Origin: Streptomyces bauhiniae
GTDB lineage: Bacteria; Actinomycetota; Actinomycetes; Streptomycetales; Streptomycetaceae
Length of the DNA stretch: 64,000 nt
Assembly: GCF_004784475.1 (NCBI RefSeq)
Contig: NZ_SRRT01000008.1
Span: 186,001 to 250,000, forward strand
Direction of reading: 5' to 3'
Positions 58,054 to 64,000 of this stretch are shown in pieces. Every line of letters starts with the position of its first letter. Within the stretch, counting starts at the first letter, position 1. A program made the position numbers and the translations under genes. The notes under the pieces are model-generated. The model was given only the letters and a program-made list of their open reading frames with translations. It searched no databases and was not told where the DNA came from.

Positions 58054-58752
58054 ATGGGCGGACGGCCGCTGATCGGCGTGAGTACGTATCTGGAGGCGGG
58101 CGCCCGCTGGGGCGTCTGGGAGCTGGAGGCGGCGCTCCTCCCCGCCGCCTACCCCCGCTTGGTGAGCCGCTCCGGCGGCCTCCCCGCCCTGCTGCCCCCG
58201 GACGACCCGGCGCTGGCCCCGGAGGTGGTGGCCCGCCTGGACGGCGTGGTCGTCGCGGGCGGCCCCGACGTCGACCCCGCCCGCTACGGCGCCGAACGCA
58301 GCCCCCGCTGCGGTCCGCCCGCCCCGGAGCGCGACGCCTGGGAACTCGCCCTGATCGAGGCCGCGTTGGCCGCCCACGTCCCCCTCCTCGGCATCTGCCG
58401 GGGCATGCAGCTCCTCAACGTCGCCCTCGGCGGCACCCTCGTCCAGCACCTGGAGGGCCACACGGAGGCGGTAGGCGTCTTCGGCGCCCACCCCGTCCAC
58501 CCGGTACCGGGCACCCGCTACGCCGCCATCCAGCCCGACGGCACCAGCGTCCCCACCTACCACCACCAGGCCATCGCCCACCTAGCCCCCACCCTCACCC
58601 CCGCCGCCCACGCCTCCGACGGCACGATCGAGGCCGTAGAACTCCCCTCCGCCGAGGGCTGGGTCCTGGGCGTCCAGTGGCACCCGGAGATGGGCACGGA
58701 CGACCGGGTGATGCGGGCGCTGGTCGCCGCGGCGGGCGGAACCGGGTCCTAG
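58054..58752 (+). CDS. Peptidase C26 gamma-glutamyl hydrolase (PuuD-like)
   Basis: A 232-aa class I glutamine amidotransferase-fold hydrolase that cleaves gamma-glutamyl amides. The catalytic Cys is in LLGICRGMQLLNVALGG and the His-Glu pair in VQWHPEM. GGRPLIGVSTYL at the start and YHHQAIAHLAP are peptidase C26 signatures. ATG 58054 with GGAGGG preferred; GTG 58033 is open. It follows the FadR gene by 43 nt. Predicted role: release of glutamate from the oxidised gamma-glutamyl product of the GlnA4-like pathway. Confidence 0.9.
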   Translation: MGGRPLIGVSTYLEAGARWGVWELEAALLPAAYPRLVSRSGGLPALLPPDDPALAPEVVARLDGVVVAGGPDVDPARYGAERSPRCGPPAPERDAWELALIEAALAAHVPLLGICRGMQLLNVALGGTLVQHLEGHTEAVGVFGAHPVHPVPGTRYAAIQPDGTSVPTYHHQAIAHLAPTLTPAAHASDGTIEAVELPSAEGWVLGVQWHPEMGTDDRVMRALVAAAGGTGS

Positions 58753-59663
58753 CTCCGCGTCAGCGACAGCAACTCCCGCGCCGGCCCCGTAGGCCGGTGT
58801 CCCGTAGGCCATACCGCGCGCAGGTCCCGGCGTAGCGCGACCCCCTCCACCGGGATGCCGATCAGGCGGCGGGTGGTGAGTTCCTCGCCGACGGCGAGTT
58901 CGCTGAGGACGGCGGGGCCCGCGCCGCTGATGACGGCGGCCTTCACCGCTGTGGTGGAGGAGAGTTCGATGAGGGGGCGGGCGGGGGCGCCGAGGGCGGC
59001 GTCGAGGACCTGGCGGGTGCCGGAGCCGCGTTCGCGGAGGATGAGGGGGGTGGCGGCGAGTTCCGCCGTCGTCAGGGGGCGGGAGCGGCGGGCCCAGGGG
59101 TGGGCTGGGGCGGTGACGACGGTGAGCCGGTCGTGGGCGATGACGGCCGAGTCCAGGCCGGAGGGAACCGTCAGTCCCTCCACGAAGCCGAGGTCGGCCT
59201 CGCCCGCGAGCAGGAGTTCGGCGACCTTGGCCGAGTTGCCCGCGAGCAGCGACACCGCCGTGTCCGGCCGCCCGGCGCGCAGCGCGAGCAGCCAGCCGGG
59301 CAGCAGGTACTCGGCGATGGTCATGCTGGCCGCGACCCGCAGCCGGGAGTCCCTCGTCGCCCGGAGCGCCTGCGCGCCCGCGTCGAACACCTCGGCCGCC
59401 GCCACGACCTGCCGGGCCCAGTCGGTGACGAGCGCGCCCGCGTCGGTGAGCCGGGAGCCGCGCGGCGAGCGGTCGACCAGGGCCACCCCGAGCTGCCGTT
59501 CCATGGAACGCAGCCGGCTGCTGGCGGCGGGCTGGGTGATGCCCAACTCGCGCGCGGCCGCGCCCAGGCTGCCCAGCCGGGCCACGGCCAGCAGCAGCTC
59601 CAGCGCGCCCAGCTCGGGCACCCGGTGCGCCAGCGAACCGCTCCTCGCCTGCTCTTCGCTCAT
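58749..59663 (-). CDS. LysR family transcriptional regulator
   Basis: A 304-aa LTTR. The N-terminal winged helix (about residues 15-75) is LLLAVARLGSLGAAARELGITQPAASSRLRSMERQLGVALVDRSPRGSRLT. The C-terminal effector domain resembles periplasmic binding proteins (DLGFVEGLTVPSGLD, LILRERGSGTRQVLDAAL). The latter phrase occurs in CysB/CbbR-type LTTRs near anion-transport genes. It is divergent from the TDT transporter, with a palindrome over its own start codon. Effector unknown. Confidence 0.92.
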   Translation of the reverse strand: MSEEQARSGSLAHRVPELGALELLLAVARLGSLGAAARELGITQPAASSRLRSMERQLGVALVDRSPRGSRLTDAGALVTDWARQVVAAAEVFDAGAQALRATRDSRLRVAASMTIAEYLLPGWLLALRAGRPDTAVSLLAGNSAKVAELLLAGEADLGFVEGLTVPSGLDSAVIAHDRLTVVTAPAHPWARRSRPLTTAELAATPLILRERGSGTRQVLDAALGAPARPLIELSSTTAVKAAVISGAGPAVLSELAVGEELTTRRLIGIPVEGVALRRDLRAVWPTGHRPTGPARELLSLTRS

Positions 59664-59686
59664 AAGACCACCTTATGCCCCCATAG
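59661..59686. promoter_or_regulatory. LysR-type binding site
   Basis: CATAAG-N5-CTTATG (59661-59677) is a perfect palindrome whose first bases are the LysR start codon. A second overlapping palindrome, TATG-CCCC-CATA, follows (59674-59685). Overlapping sites between LysR and transporter genes suit LTTR auto- and target regulation. Confidence 0.65.
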
Positions 59687-59733
59687 AAACGAACTCCCTG
59701 GTCAGCGCCGACCGAGGCCGGGAAGCTGATCCC

Positions 59734-60855
59734 ATGGTCACCGCAGCCCGCCTCCGCCACCTCGGCCCGAACTGGTACGCCGCCGTCATGGGCACGGCGA
59801 TCGTCGGCTCGGCGGGCGCCGCCCTCCCCTCCCCCGTCCGCCGGCTCTGCGCCGTCCTGTGGGCCCTCTCCCTGCTCCTGCTGCTCGCCCTCCTCGCGGC
59901 CCGCGCCCTGCACTGGACCCACCACCGGGACCAGGCCCGCGCGCACCTCCTCGACCCGGCGACCGCCCCCTTCTACGGCTGTACCGCCATGGCCCTCCTC
60001 GCGGTCGGCGGCGGCGCCCTCTCGGCCGGCCGGTACTGGATCGGCACGCAGGCGGCCGTCGCCCTGGACGCCGTCCTCTTCACCGCCGGTACGGCCCTGG
60101 GCCTGGCGGCCGCCGTGGCGGTCCCGTACCTGATGGTGACCCGGCACCGGCCCACCCTCGCCGACGCCACCCCCGTCTGGCTGCTGCCGCTGGTCGCGCC
60201 GATGGTGTCGGCCGCGCTGGGCCCCGCCCTGGTGCCGTATCTGCCGCCCGGCCAGCCCCGCGAGACCCTGCTGCTGGGCTGCCTGGCGCTGTTCGGGCTG
60301 AGCCTGCTGGCCACGCTGCTGATGCTCCCGCTGCTCCTCGCCCGCCTGCTCCTGCACGGCCCGCTGCCGCTGGCGCTGACCCCGGCCCTGTTCCTGGTCC
60401 TCGGCCCGCTGGGCCAGTCCACCACCGCCACCGGCGCGCTCGCGGACCTGGCGCCGGGCGTGGTCCCGGCGCCGTACGACCGGGGGCTCGCGGTGTTCGC
60501 CGTACTGTACGGGGTGCCGGTCATGGGCTTCGCGCTGCTGTGGCTGGCGTTCGCCGCCGCGCAGGTCGTGCGCGCGCGGCGCCGGGGCATGCGGTTCGCG
60601 CTGACCTGGTGGGGGCTCACCTTCCCGGTCGGCACCTGCGTCACCGGCGCGGCCTCCCTGGCCCGGCACACCGGCCTGGCGGTGTACGCGGGGCTCGCGG
60701 TCGGCCTGTACGCCCTGCTGCTCATCGCCTGGGCCGCCGCGGCCACCGGTACCGTGCGCGGCCTGCTCAGCGGCGCGCTGCTGCCAGCGCCCGGGCCAGC
60801 ACCCGGGGCGCTTCGAGCAGCGAGGGTCCGTACCAGGTCAGGTGCCGTCCGCTGA
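59734..60855 (+). CDS. TDT family transporter (TehA/SLAC1-like anion channel or exporter)
   Basis: A 373-aa protein with about ten membrane helices starting LGPNWYAAVMGTAIVGSAGAALP, the TDT N-terminal signature. Later helices (VYAGLAVGLYALLLIAWAAAATGTVRG) precede a polar tail. The family exports tellurite, malate, sulfite or other anions. Control by the divergent LysR is inferred. The last 89 nt overlap the convergent BtuF-like gene, so the C-terminal tail codons are also coding on the other strand. Confidence 0.88.
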   Translation: MVTAARLRHLGPNWYAAVMGTAIVGSAGAALPSPVRRLCAVLWALSLLLLLALLAARALHWTHHRDQARAHLLDPATAPFYGCTAMALLAVGGGALSAGRYWIGTQAAVALDAVLFTAGTALGLAAAVAVPYLMVTRHRPTLADATPVWLLPLVAPMVSAALGPALVPYLPPGQPRETLLLGCLALFGLSLLATLLMLPLLLARLLLHGPLPLALTPALFLVLGPLGQSTTATGALADLAPGVVPAPYDRGLAVFAVLYGVPVMGFALLWLAFAAAQVVRARRRGMRFALTWWGLTFPVGTCVTGAASLARHTGLAVYAGLAVGLYALLLIAWAAAATGTVRGLLSGALLPAPGPAPGALRAARVRTRSGAVR

Positions 60856-61486
60856 CCAGGGCGCAGGGCAGGCCGGGGAACGCCTCGGGGCCGTCGTCGG
60901 CGGTGAAGCGGTACGGCTCGTCGGGCAGCACGACCAGCTCGGGGGCCGCCGCGTTCAGCTCGTCCAGCGGGATACGGGGGTAGCGCTCGGCGTGGCCGCC
61001 GTACAGGTGCCGTACGCCGAGGCGGGCCAGCACGTCGCCCGCGAAGGTGTCCCGGCCGAGCACCATCCAGGGCCGGCGCCAGACCGGCACCACGGCACTG
61101 ACCGGCCGCTGCGACTCGGGCAGCGCGGCCCAGGCCGCCTCGGCGCGGTCCAGCCAGCCGGGCCGGCCCGTGGCGCCGCACGCCGACAGCACCCGCGCCA
61201 GCTCGGTGAACGCCTGCGGCACGGTGCGTACCTCGGTGACCAGCACCGGGACGCCCGCCGCGCGCAGGGTGTCGAGGTCGGGGGCGCGGTTCTCCTCCTC
61301 GTTGGCGATCACGAGGTCGGGTTCCAGGGCGGTGATCCGCGCGGTGTCGGGGTTCTTGGTGCCGCCGATCCGCTCGACGTCGAGGTCCGCCGGGCGTTCG
61401 CACCAGTCGGTGGCCCCGACGAGCACACCGGGCAGCGTCACGGCGACCGCCTCGGTCAGAGACGGCACCAGGGAGACGACCCGCAC
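60767..61486 (-). CDS. Cobalamin/helical-backbone metal-receptor protein lacking an export signal
   Basis: A 239-aa protein of the BtuF/TroA helical-backbone type. MRVVSLVPSLTEAVAVTLP starts at the first beta-strand. WCERPADLDVERIGGTKNP, LEPDLVIANEEENRAPDL and WRRPWMVLGRDTFAGDVLARLG are the usual BtuF-like blocks, and DEPYRFTADDGPEAF is at the end. No signal peptide or lipobox, so it is cytosolic, unlike transport-linked BtuF. No permease or ATPase is nearby. GTG 61486 overlaps the upstream XRE-cupin stop by 1 nt, so the two are co-expressed. Confidence 0.85.
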   Translation of the reverse strand: MRVVSLVPSLTEAVAVTLPGVLVGATDWCERPADLDVERIGGTKNPDTARITALEPDLVIANEEENRAPDLDTLRAAGVPVLVTEVRTVPQAFTELARVLSACGATGRPGWLDRAEAAWAALPESQRPVSAVVPVWRRPWMVLGRDTFAGDVLARLGVRHLYGGHAERYPRIPLDELNAAAPELVVLPDEPYRFTADDGPEAFPGLPCALVSGRHLTWYGPSLLEAPRVLARALAAARR

Positions 61487-62058
61487 TACCGGGACCGGTC
61501 CTGGACCGCCTCGATGTGCTCGGCGACGGCCACCACGATCACCCGGGTGTCCGGCACGGTGGCCCGCCAGCGGTGGCGGACGCCGCCGGTCAGATACAGG
61601 GTGTCGCCCCGGCCGAGCCGGTACGCGCGGCCCTCGGCCTCGATCTCCACCGCGCCGTCGGCGACGTACATCAGCTCGTCGTTGCGGTGCTGGAACTCGC
61701 GGCCCGCGTCGTGGTCGCCGGTGAACTCGGAGGCGTGCAACTGGTGGTGGCCGCGCACCAGGGCGCGGGTCCGGGCGGCGAAATCGCCGTCGGCGACCGC
61801 CTCACCGCGTACGACGTCCACGCTGCACGCGGGGTCGGCGGCGGCGAGGAGTTCCACCGCCGTGGTGCGCAGCGCGTCGGCCAGCTTCTCCAGGGAGGTG
61901 CGGCTCGGGCGGGCCCGGTCGTTCTCCACCTGGCTGAGGAAGGGCACCGAGAGGCCGCTGCGCTCGGCCACGACCGCGAGGGTGAGTTCGAGCGTGCGGC
62001 GGCGCCGCCGGACGGCCGCGCCGACCCGCACGGGCTGTCGCTCCTTGTGGTCGCCCAT
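61486..62058 (-). CDS. XRE-cupin transcriptional regulator
   Basis: A 190-aa regulator. The N-terminal XRE helix-turn-helix (about residues 10-65) includes VGAAVRRRRRTLELTLAVVAERSGLSVPFLSQVENDRARPSRTSL. The C-terminal cupin (about 105-180) includes DELMYVADGAVEIEAEGRAYRLGRGDTLYLTGGVRHRW. Cupin regulators sense a small metabolite or metal. ATG 62058 has GGAGGGAG 8-11 nt upstream. It leads a two-gene unit with the BtuF-like protein. The leader contains an 8-bp hairpin (62097-62118). Confidence 0.9.
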   Translation of the reverse strand: MGDHKERQPVRVGAAVRRRRRTLELTLAVVAERSGLSVPFLSQVENDRARPSRTSLEKLADALRTTAVELLAAADPACSVDVVRGEAVADGDFAARTRALVRGHHQLHASEFTGDHDAGREFQHRNDELMYVADGAVEIEAEGRAYRLGRGDTLYLTGGVRHRWRATVPDTRVIVVAVAEHIEAVQDRSR

Positions 62059-62096
62059 GGCTGCGGCTCCCTCCTTCACGCGTGGCGCGGCTGCCC

Positions 62097-62118
62097 GGAC
62101 GCCCTGTGCCGGGCGTCC
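62097..62118. other. Hairpin in the XRE-cupin leader
   Basis: GGACGCCC-TGTGCC-GGGCGTCC, perfect 8-bp stem, 6-nt loop, 39 nt upstream of the XRE start. Possible operator or leader structure. On the minus strand a TAGGGT -10-like element lies further upstream (near 62140). The rest of 62119-62370 holds no recognisable gene. Confidence 0.5.
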
Positions 62119-62370
62119 CTGTCCTTAAGTTGTCTGCACCCTACGCACGTTCGGCAAACCGTTTCACGCGCCTCTCACATCCCGCGCCGCCGCCGGGCCG
62201 GTACCCCACGGTTCGCGCCAGTGCCGCGGTCCGCCGGACGCCTGGTGCTGCCCCGGCTTTCCGCGGCGTTCACCTGCTTCAAGGCTCGGGCATCCCCAGG
62301 TGTTCCCGCGAGGCGGGGTCCATGGCGCTCCGTGGTTGGCCGGATCTCTACGGTGGTGAAACCGGCCGCG

Positions 62371-62401
62371 GGGGGCGGACGCGTGCGCCGCGTCCGCCCC
62401 C
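62371..62401 (-). terminator. Terminator after glycine-betaine ABC gene
   Basis: A perfect 13-bp stem, GGGGGCGGACGCG with its complement, loop TGCGC, starting 5 nt past the stop codon on the minus strand. One of the strongest hairpins in the window. Confidence 0.85.
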
Positions 62402-62406
62402 TCACC

Positions 62407-64000
62407 TCATCCGGCGGCTTCCTGCTTGGCCTTGCCGGCCGGTGCCCAGGCGTCGGCCAGCTTGGGGTTCTCCTTGAGCCAGGTGCGCACGGCGTCCTGC
62501 TCCTTGCCCTTGCCGGCCTTCTGGATACGCGCCTCCAGGCCGGTGAGCTGCTTCTCGGTCATCGAGAAGTCCCTCAGCCACTTGGCGACCTCGGGGTTGT
62601 CGTCGCTGAACCCCTTGCGGGCGAGGGTGTGCACCTTGTCGCCCTTGCCCCAGGCGCCCGCCGGGTCCTTGAGCTTCTTCAGCTTGTAGTCGCTGTAGGC
62701 CCAGTGCGGGGACCACAGGGTGACGACCACGGGCTGCTTCTTGGCGTAGGCCCGCTTCAGCTCGGTCAGCATGGCCGGGGTGGAGCCGTCGACGACCTGG
62801 TACGTGCCCTTGAGGCCGTACTGGTCGAGCACCTTGTCCTTGAGCAGGCCCATCATGCCCGCGCTGGGCTCGATGCCGATGATCCGGCCGTCGAACTCGG
62901 CGGCGTGGTCCTTCAGGTCGGCCAGGGTGTTCACGTCCTTCACATAGGACGGGACGGTCAGCTCCAGGGAGGTGGAGCCGTACCAGTTGCCCAGGTCCTC
63001 CATCTTGTCGCCGTACTTCTTCCAGTACTCGGCGTGCGTGGTGGGCAGCCAGGAGTCGGTCTCGAAGTCCAGGCGGCCGGTGGCGAGGCCGGTGTAGAGT
63101 GGGCCGGCCGCGTACTGGGTGACGCTGACCTTGAAGCCGCGCCGCTCCAGCAGCTCCTTCCAGAGGAAAGTGGAGGCGATGCCCTCGTCCCACGGGATGT
63201 AGCCGAGCTTGATCTCCTTGCCCTGGCCGATGTCCGTACCGGACGCGGTGGACTTGGTGGCGCCGGGTCCGAAGACCCCGAGCCCGCCCGCGACCAGCGC
63301 GAGCACGACCACCGCGACGACGGCGACGGCCGGGCGCGGCCGGTACGACCAGGCGGTGGGCCGGGCCTTGGCGGCGGCGCGGCGGCCGAGCGGGGAGAGC
63401 TGGGTGCCGAGCGCGCCGGTGACCCGGTCGAGGTAGATGGCGAGGACGACGATGCCGACGCCCGCCTCGAAGCCGTAGCCGATGTCGAGCTGGCCGATGG
63501 CCTCGTTGACGGCGCCGCCGAGGCCGCCGGTGCCGACCATGCCCGCGATGACGACCATGGACAGGCCGAGCATGATGACCTGGTTGACGCCCGCCATGAT
63601 GGTGGGCAGGGCGAGCGGGAGCTGCACCCGCCACAGGGTGTCGCGCGGGGTGGTGCCGAACGCCTCGGCGGCCTCGACCAGTTCGGCGTCGACCTGGCGG
63701 ATGCCCAGCTCGGTCATGCGGACACCGGGGGCGAGCGCGAAGATCAGCGTGGCGACCACACCGGCCGCGGTGCCGAGCCCGAAGAAGAGCATGGCCGGGA
63801 TCAGCAGCACCATCGACGGCATGGTCTGGAGCAGGTCCAGCGCCGGGCGCAGGGTGGCGCTCACCGCGCGGGAACGGGCGGCCCAGATGCCCAGCGGGAT
63901 CGAGATGACCAGCGCGATGATGGTGGCGACCAACACCAGTGAGAGCGTGGACATGGCCCGTTCCCACAGGTCCAGGGAGTCCACCAGGGCGAATCCGGCG
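62407..64000 (-). CDS. Glycine betaine/choline ABC transporter, permease-binding protein fusion (5' end missing)
   Basis: A 531-codon open part visible; the frame continues past 64000, so the start is outside. The N-terminal BPD permease domain (about first 210 residues) includes WERAMSTLSLVLVATIIALVISIP and the EAA-like loop ELVEAAEAFGTTPRDTLWRVQLPLALPTI. A further helix (AVAVVAVVVLALVAGGLGVFG) leads to an OpuAC-type ligand-binding domain (about 255-525: KLGYIPWDEGIAST, LYTGLATGRLDFETDSWLPTTHAEYW, VVVTLWSPHWAYSDY) with Trp-rich betaine pocket. Osmoprotectant uptake is inferred. An ATPase gene is expected upstream. Confidence 0.92.
   Translation of the reverse strand, partial: AGFALVDSLDLWERAMSTLSLVLVATIIALVISIPLGIWAARSRAVSATLRPALDLLQTMPSMVLLIPAMLFFGLGTAAGVVATLIFALAPGVRMTELGIRQVDAELVEAAEAFGTTPRDTLWRVQLPLALPTIMAGVNQVIMLGLSMVVIAGMVGTGGLGGAVNEAIGQLDIGYGFEAGVGIVVLAIYLDRVTGALGTQLSPLGRRAAAKARPTAWSYRPRPAVAVVAVVVLALVAGGLGVFGPGATKSTASGTDIGQGKEIKLGYIPWDEGIASTFLWKELLERRGFKVSVTQYAAGPLYTGLATGRLDFETDSWLPTTHAEYWKKYGDKMEDLGNWYGSTSLELTVPSYVKDVNTLADLKDHAAEFDGRIIGIEPSAGMMGLLKDKVLDQYGLKGTYQVVDGSTPAMLTELKRAYAKKQPVVVTLWSPHWAYSDYKLKKLKDPAGAWGKGDKVHTLARKGFSDDNPEVAKWLRDFSMTEKQLTGLEARIQKAGKGKEQDAVRTWLKENPKLADAWAPAGKAKQEAAG

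Noticed and set aside
62082..62477. A 131-codon plus-strand frame between the XRE-cupin and ABC genes
   Set aside because: No ribosome-binding site, crosses the strong terminator at 62371-62401 and the ABC C-terminus; Pro/Arg-rich.

Overview
The window is chromosomal DNA of a Streptomyces or a very close relative. The G+C content is very high, with G/C at almost every third codon position. GTG and TTG starts are frequent, many neighbouring genes overlap by 1-4 nt, and Shine-Dalgarno (SD) sequences are AGGAGG-like. The gene order (argH/argG, argCJBDR, pheST, a soluble histidine kinase, a TrmH-type methylase, rplT-rpmI-infC, a DUF1844 gene, an SseB-like gene, a GlnA4-like gene with an aldehyde dehydrogenase, a glycine-betaine ABC fusion) matches from memory the stretch of the S. 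coelicolor chromosome that carries pheST. I see no phage, plasmid, insertion sequence, CRISPR array, tRNA or rRNA.

Layout. 1-6.3 kb: the start of a Tat-exported protein, a PlsC-type acyltransferase, a TetR/MFS efflux pair, a divergent HxlR/MFS pair and an aldo-keto reductase. 6.3-18 kb: arginine biosynthesis in two minus-strand operons. argG-argH and argC-J-B-D-R each start from a consensus-like promoter overlapped by ARG-box-like sequence. Between them lie a PNPOx-like protein, an internally deleted L,D-transpeptidase remnant, and a three-gene flavin electron-transfer operon (ferric-reductase-like membrane flavoprotein, exported protein with two FMN-binding domains, ApbE flavin transferase). 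18-36 kb: accessory metabolism and regulation. This includes an epoxide hydrolase, CGNR and WYL regulators with palindromic operators, HchA, a GMC oxidoreductase, a rifampin-monooxygenase-like gene preceded by a near-perfect rifamycin-associated element, a MocR/EamA pair whose start codons overlap, a GH10-like lipoprotein-free secreted hydrolase and a 3-hydroxybutyryl-CoA dehydrogenase.

36-47 kb: housekeeping core with a NUDIX hydrolase, a TPR regulator, pheT/pheS, a PAS histidine kinase, an rRNA methylase, rplT, rpmI and infC. infC appears to start at ATC and has a long leader containing a poly-U terminator. 47-54 kb: exported proteins, namely a class A beta-lactamase-fold serine hydrolase, a mycosin-like subtilase with a proline-rich membrane partner, and a secreted HAD phosphatase. 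53.5-58.8 kb: a gamma-glutamylation catabolic cluster (glutamine-synthetase-like ligase, aldehyde dehydrogenase, SDR, FadR-type regulator, peptidase-C26 hydrolase) laid out like the Puu pathway and most like the ethanolamine-directed GlnA4 locus. 58.7-64 kb: a LysR/TDT transporter pair, an XRE-cupin regulator with a signal-less BtuF-like protein, and a glycine-betaine permease/binding-protein fusion that runs off the window end.

Most palindromes reported as operators sit between a regulator gene and its divergent neighbour. They are direct sequence observations; which protein binds them is inferred.
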